Shown here: one piece after another, positions 4,210-5,638 of the stretch
Numbering within the stretch: position 1 is the first letter of the stretch
Layout: every line of letters begins with the position of its first letter
Assembly (NCBI GenBank): GCA_003224835.1
Contig: QHZX01000296.1
Span: 1-5,638 of the forward strand
Source: Acidobacteriota bacterium
Lineage (GTDB): Bacteria > Acidobacteriota > Terriglobia > Terriglobales > Acidobacteriaceae
Direction: 5' to 3'
Length of the DNA: 5,638 bases
The notes under the pieces: generated by a model
The model's database searches: none
Told to the model about the DNA's origin: nothing
Seen by the model: only the letters and a program-made list of their open reading frames with translations
Made by a program: the position numbers and the translations under genes

Positions 4210-5406
4210 GTGATCGTAGGAGCGCCGAAAGAAATTTATCCGGGAGAGCGGCGGGTTGCGCTCACGCCGGTTGTTGTGCCGATGCTGGCGAAGGCCGGAC
4301 TCGAAGTTGCGATCGAGGCCGGAGCGGGCGTGGCTGCGGGATATCCAGACGCCCTATACAAAGACAAGGGCGCAAAAGTATTGACGGATCGCGCCCCGGT
4401 ATTTGCGCAGTCGGACATTATTGTGCAGGTGCTCGGTCACGGGGCAAATGACAAGAATGGCGAGAGCGATCTGCGGCTGATGCGGCGAGGGCTGGCGCTG
4501 GTAGGATTTTTGCGGCCGTTGGGAACTCCAACAAACGACGGCAAAACCGATGCGAGCAGGGTGCAAGAGATCGCGCAAACGGGCGTGACCGCATTCGCGG
4601 TCGAGTTGATGCCGCGCACGACGCGGGCCCAAAGCATGGACGCGCTGTCCTCCATGGCGTCGATTGCGGGATATAAGGCAGTGCTGGAGGTAGCGAACGC
4701 ACTGCCTCGAATATTTCCAATGATGACCACTGCGGCGGGGACTATTACGCCGTCGCGAGTGCTGATTATTGGAGTGGGCGTGGCTGGGTTGCAGGCGATT
4801 GCCACGGCACGGCGGTTGGGCGCAGTTGTATCGGCATACGATGTAAGACCGGCGGTGAAGGAGCAGGTGCAGAGTTTGGGAGCAAGATTTGTGGAGTTGC
4901 CGCTCGAGACACAGGATGCGCAGGACGCGCGAGGATACGCGAAGGCGCAAGACGAAGCTTTTTATGCCAAGCAGCGCGAGTTGCTGGGTAAGGTGATTGC
5001 CGAGAACGATGCGGTGATCACGACGGCGGTGGTGCCGGGGAAAAAAGCGCCGGTGCTGGTGACGGCGGAGATGGTGAAGGGCATGGCTCCGGGTTCGGTG
5101 GTATTGGATATGGCGGCGGAGCGCGGCGGGAATTGCGAAGTCACACGCGCGGGCGAGACGGTGGTGGTGAGTGGAGTGAGCGTGATTGGGCCGATTAATT
5201 TGGCGAGTGGAGTGCCGCATCATGCGAGCCAGATGTATGCACGGAATTTGACCGCATTTCTTGCGAACCTGGTTAAGGATGGGAAGATGCGTGCGGCAGA
5301 GAGCGATGACATTATTCGCGATACTTTGTTGACGCAGGATGGGGAAGTGGTGAATGCGCGGGTGAGGGAGTTGTTGGGGATGCCGGGGTTGGTGGCGAGT
5401 CAGTGA
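4210..5406 (+). CDS. pntA: Proton-translocating NAD(P) transhydrogenase, subunit alpha part 1 (NAD(H)-binding)
   Basis: This 398-residue protein is domain I of transhydrogenase, which passes hydride between NADH and NADP+ coupled to proton entry across the inner membrane. Motifs in order: GERRVALTP at 12-20 (AlaDH/PNT N-terminal domain), the RQD loop R136-Q141-D144 in MPRTTRAQSMDALSS, the Rossmann turn GVGVAGLQA at 188-196, YDVRP at 210-214 with D211 placed to bind the NAD ribose, and AERGGNCEVT at 303-312. It has no membrane helices, so it is the split form (PntAA) that needs separate PntAB and PntB membrane partners. Alanine dehydrogenase shares the fold, but the RQD loop and YDVRPAVKEQVQSLGA favour transhydrogenase. 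GTG 4210 is chosen for AAAGGA at 4195-4200 and for the normal N-terminus. No pntAB begins in the 232 bases after the stop; palindromic repeats lie there instead. Confidence 0.95.
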   Translation: MIVGAPKEIYPGERRVALTPVVVPMLAKAGLEVAIEAGAGVAAGYPDALYKDKGAKVLTDRAPVFAQSDIIVQVLGHGANDKNGESDLRLMRRGLALVGFLRPLGTPTNDGKTDASRVQEIAQTGVTAFAVELMPRTTRAQSMDALSSMASIAGYKAVLEVANALPRIFPMMTTAAGTITPSRVLIIGVGVAGLQAIATARRLGAVVSAYDVRPAVKEQVQSLGARFVELPLETQDAQDARGYAKAQDEAFYAKQRELLGKVIAENDAVITTAVVPGKKAPVLVTAEMVKGMAPGSVVLDMAAERGGNCEVTRAGETVVVSGVSVIGPINLASGVPHHASQMYARNLTAFLANLVKDGKMRAAESDDIIRDTLLTQDGEVVNARVRELLGMPGLVASQ

Positions 5407-5432
5407 TTTTTTTTTGCAGAGTTCACGGGGAA

Positions 5433-5470
5433 AAGCAGGTTCCTCACGGCTGAAGCCGTTCGGAATGACA
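5433..5470 (+). repeat. 38-bp palindromic repeat B5, downstream of pntA
   Basis: Identical in arms and core (ACGGC-TGAA-GCCGT, 5446-5459) to B2. It is preceded by TGCAGAGTTCAC (5415-5426), a near match to TGCAAAGTTCAC ahead of copy A1 (843-854), so the shared unit extends leftward beyond the arm. A T-run (AGTTTTTTTATTT) follows 11 bases after the hairpin. That is too far for a classic intrinsic terminator, but transcription from pntA would pass through it. Confidence 0.92.
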
Positions 5471-5560
5471 AGTTTTTTTATTTCCTGTTAGAAGGTTGGG
5501 ATTGGAAAGATTTTGGGATCAACTGTCGCAAAAATATGGGGCAGCCGAGGATAATTTTAA

Positions 5561-5597
5561 CCGCAGAGTTCGCAGCGATAGCGCGGAGTTCGCGGAG
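5561..5597 (+). repeat. Imperfect direct repeat CGCRGAGTTCGCRG
   Basis: CCGCAGAGTTCGCAGCG (5561-5577) and GCGCGGAGTTCGCGGAG (5581-5597) are imperfect tandem units leading into the last palindromic element. GCAGAGTTCAC before B5 is a weaker relative. It is a short intergenic repeat with no visible function. Confidence 0.5.
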
Positions 5598-5612
5598 AAG
5601 CATTACAGAGAA

Positions 5613-5638
5613 AAGCAGGTTCCTCACCGCTAAAGCGG
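5613..5638 (+). repeat. 38-bp palindromic repeat B6, cut by window end
   Basis: Left arm AAGCAGGTTCCTCA then CCGC-TAAA-GCGG, the same paired-substitution stem as B4, and the window ends. It is the second copy downstream of pntA in the same orientation. Confidence 0.85.

Noticed and set aside
4354..5223. Minus-strand open frame of 289 residues
   Set aside because: It is His/Arg-rich shadow coding opposite pntA, an effect of high-GC codon use.
5407..5415. Run of nine T directly after the pntA stop as an intrinsic terminator
   Set aside because: No stable hairpin precedes the run; the nearest hairpin (B5) lies after it.

Overview
The window looks like a chromosomal stretch from an Acidobacteriota-type genome (Terriglobia/Koribacter-like). 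This rests on dispersed palindromic repeats with arms AAGCAGGTTCCTCA and TTCGGAATGACA, on repeat-ridden intergenic DNA, and on the style of the proteins. The assignment comes from recognition and was not checked by a search.

Layout. 1-517 (minus): the first 172 residues of a radical SAM protein with an N-terminal CxxC...CPxH module, resembling archaeal tetraether-lipid synthase (Tes/MJ0619) relatives; it runs off the window. 518-1326: no gene. It holds a strong hairpin at 598-632, then a cluster of related repeats in both orientations (871-1250), then a CRP-like palindrome (1276-1291). 1327-1677 (plus): a small stand-alone GIY-YIG nuclease. 1678-1938: more repeats of two families. 1956-2437 (minus): a PD-(D/E)XK nuclease-like gene with an apparent frameshift near its 5' end. 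2438-2783: no gene; one palindromic repeat hairpin and one terminator-like hairpin. 2784-3185 (minus): a PhnB-like VOC protein. 3295-3972 (minus): an unknown protein with a C-terminal membrane anchor. 4210-5406 (plus): pntA, the NAD(H)-binding subunit of proton-translocating transhydrogenase. 5407-5638: two more copies of the palindromic repeat and no start of the expected partner gene pntAB.

The most unusual point is the 1200-1980 segment. Two nuclease-family genes of unrelated folds converge on a repeat cluster. Each takes its last residues (KQVPHG and KQVPHR) and its stop codon from a copy of the same 38-bp palindrome, with the stop lying in the four-base hairpin loop. Copies of the palindrome show a compensatory base-pair change, and a longer subtype keeps similar arms around a different self-complementary core. 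This points to a structured, REP-like element family in contact with nuclease genes. A functional link between them is only a hypothesis. The VOC and membrane-anchor genes may be co-transcribed; the other genes look individually transcribed.
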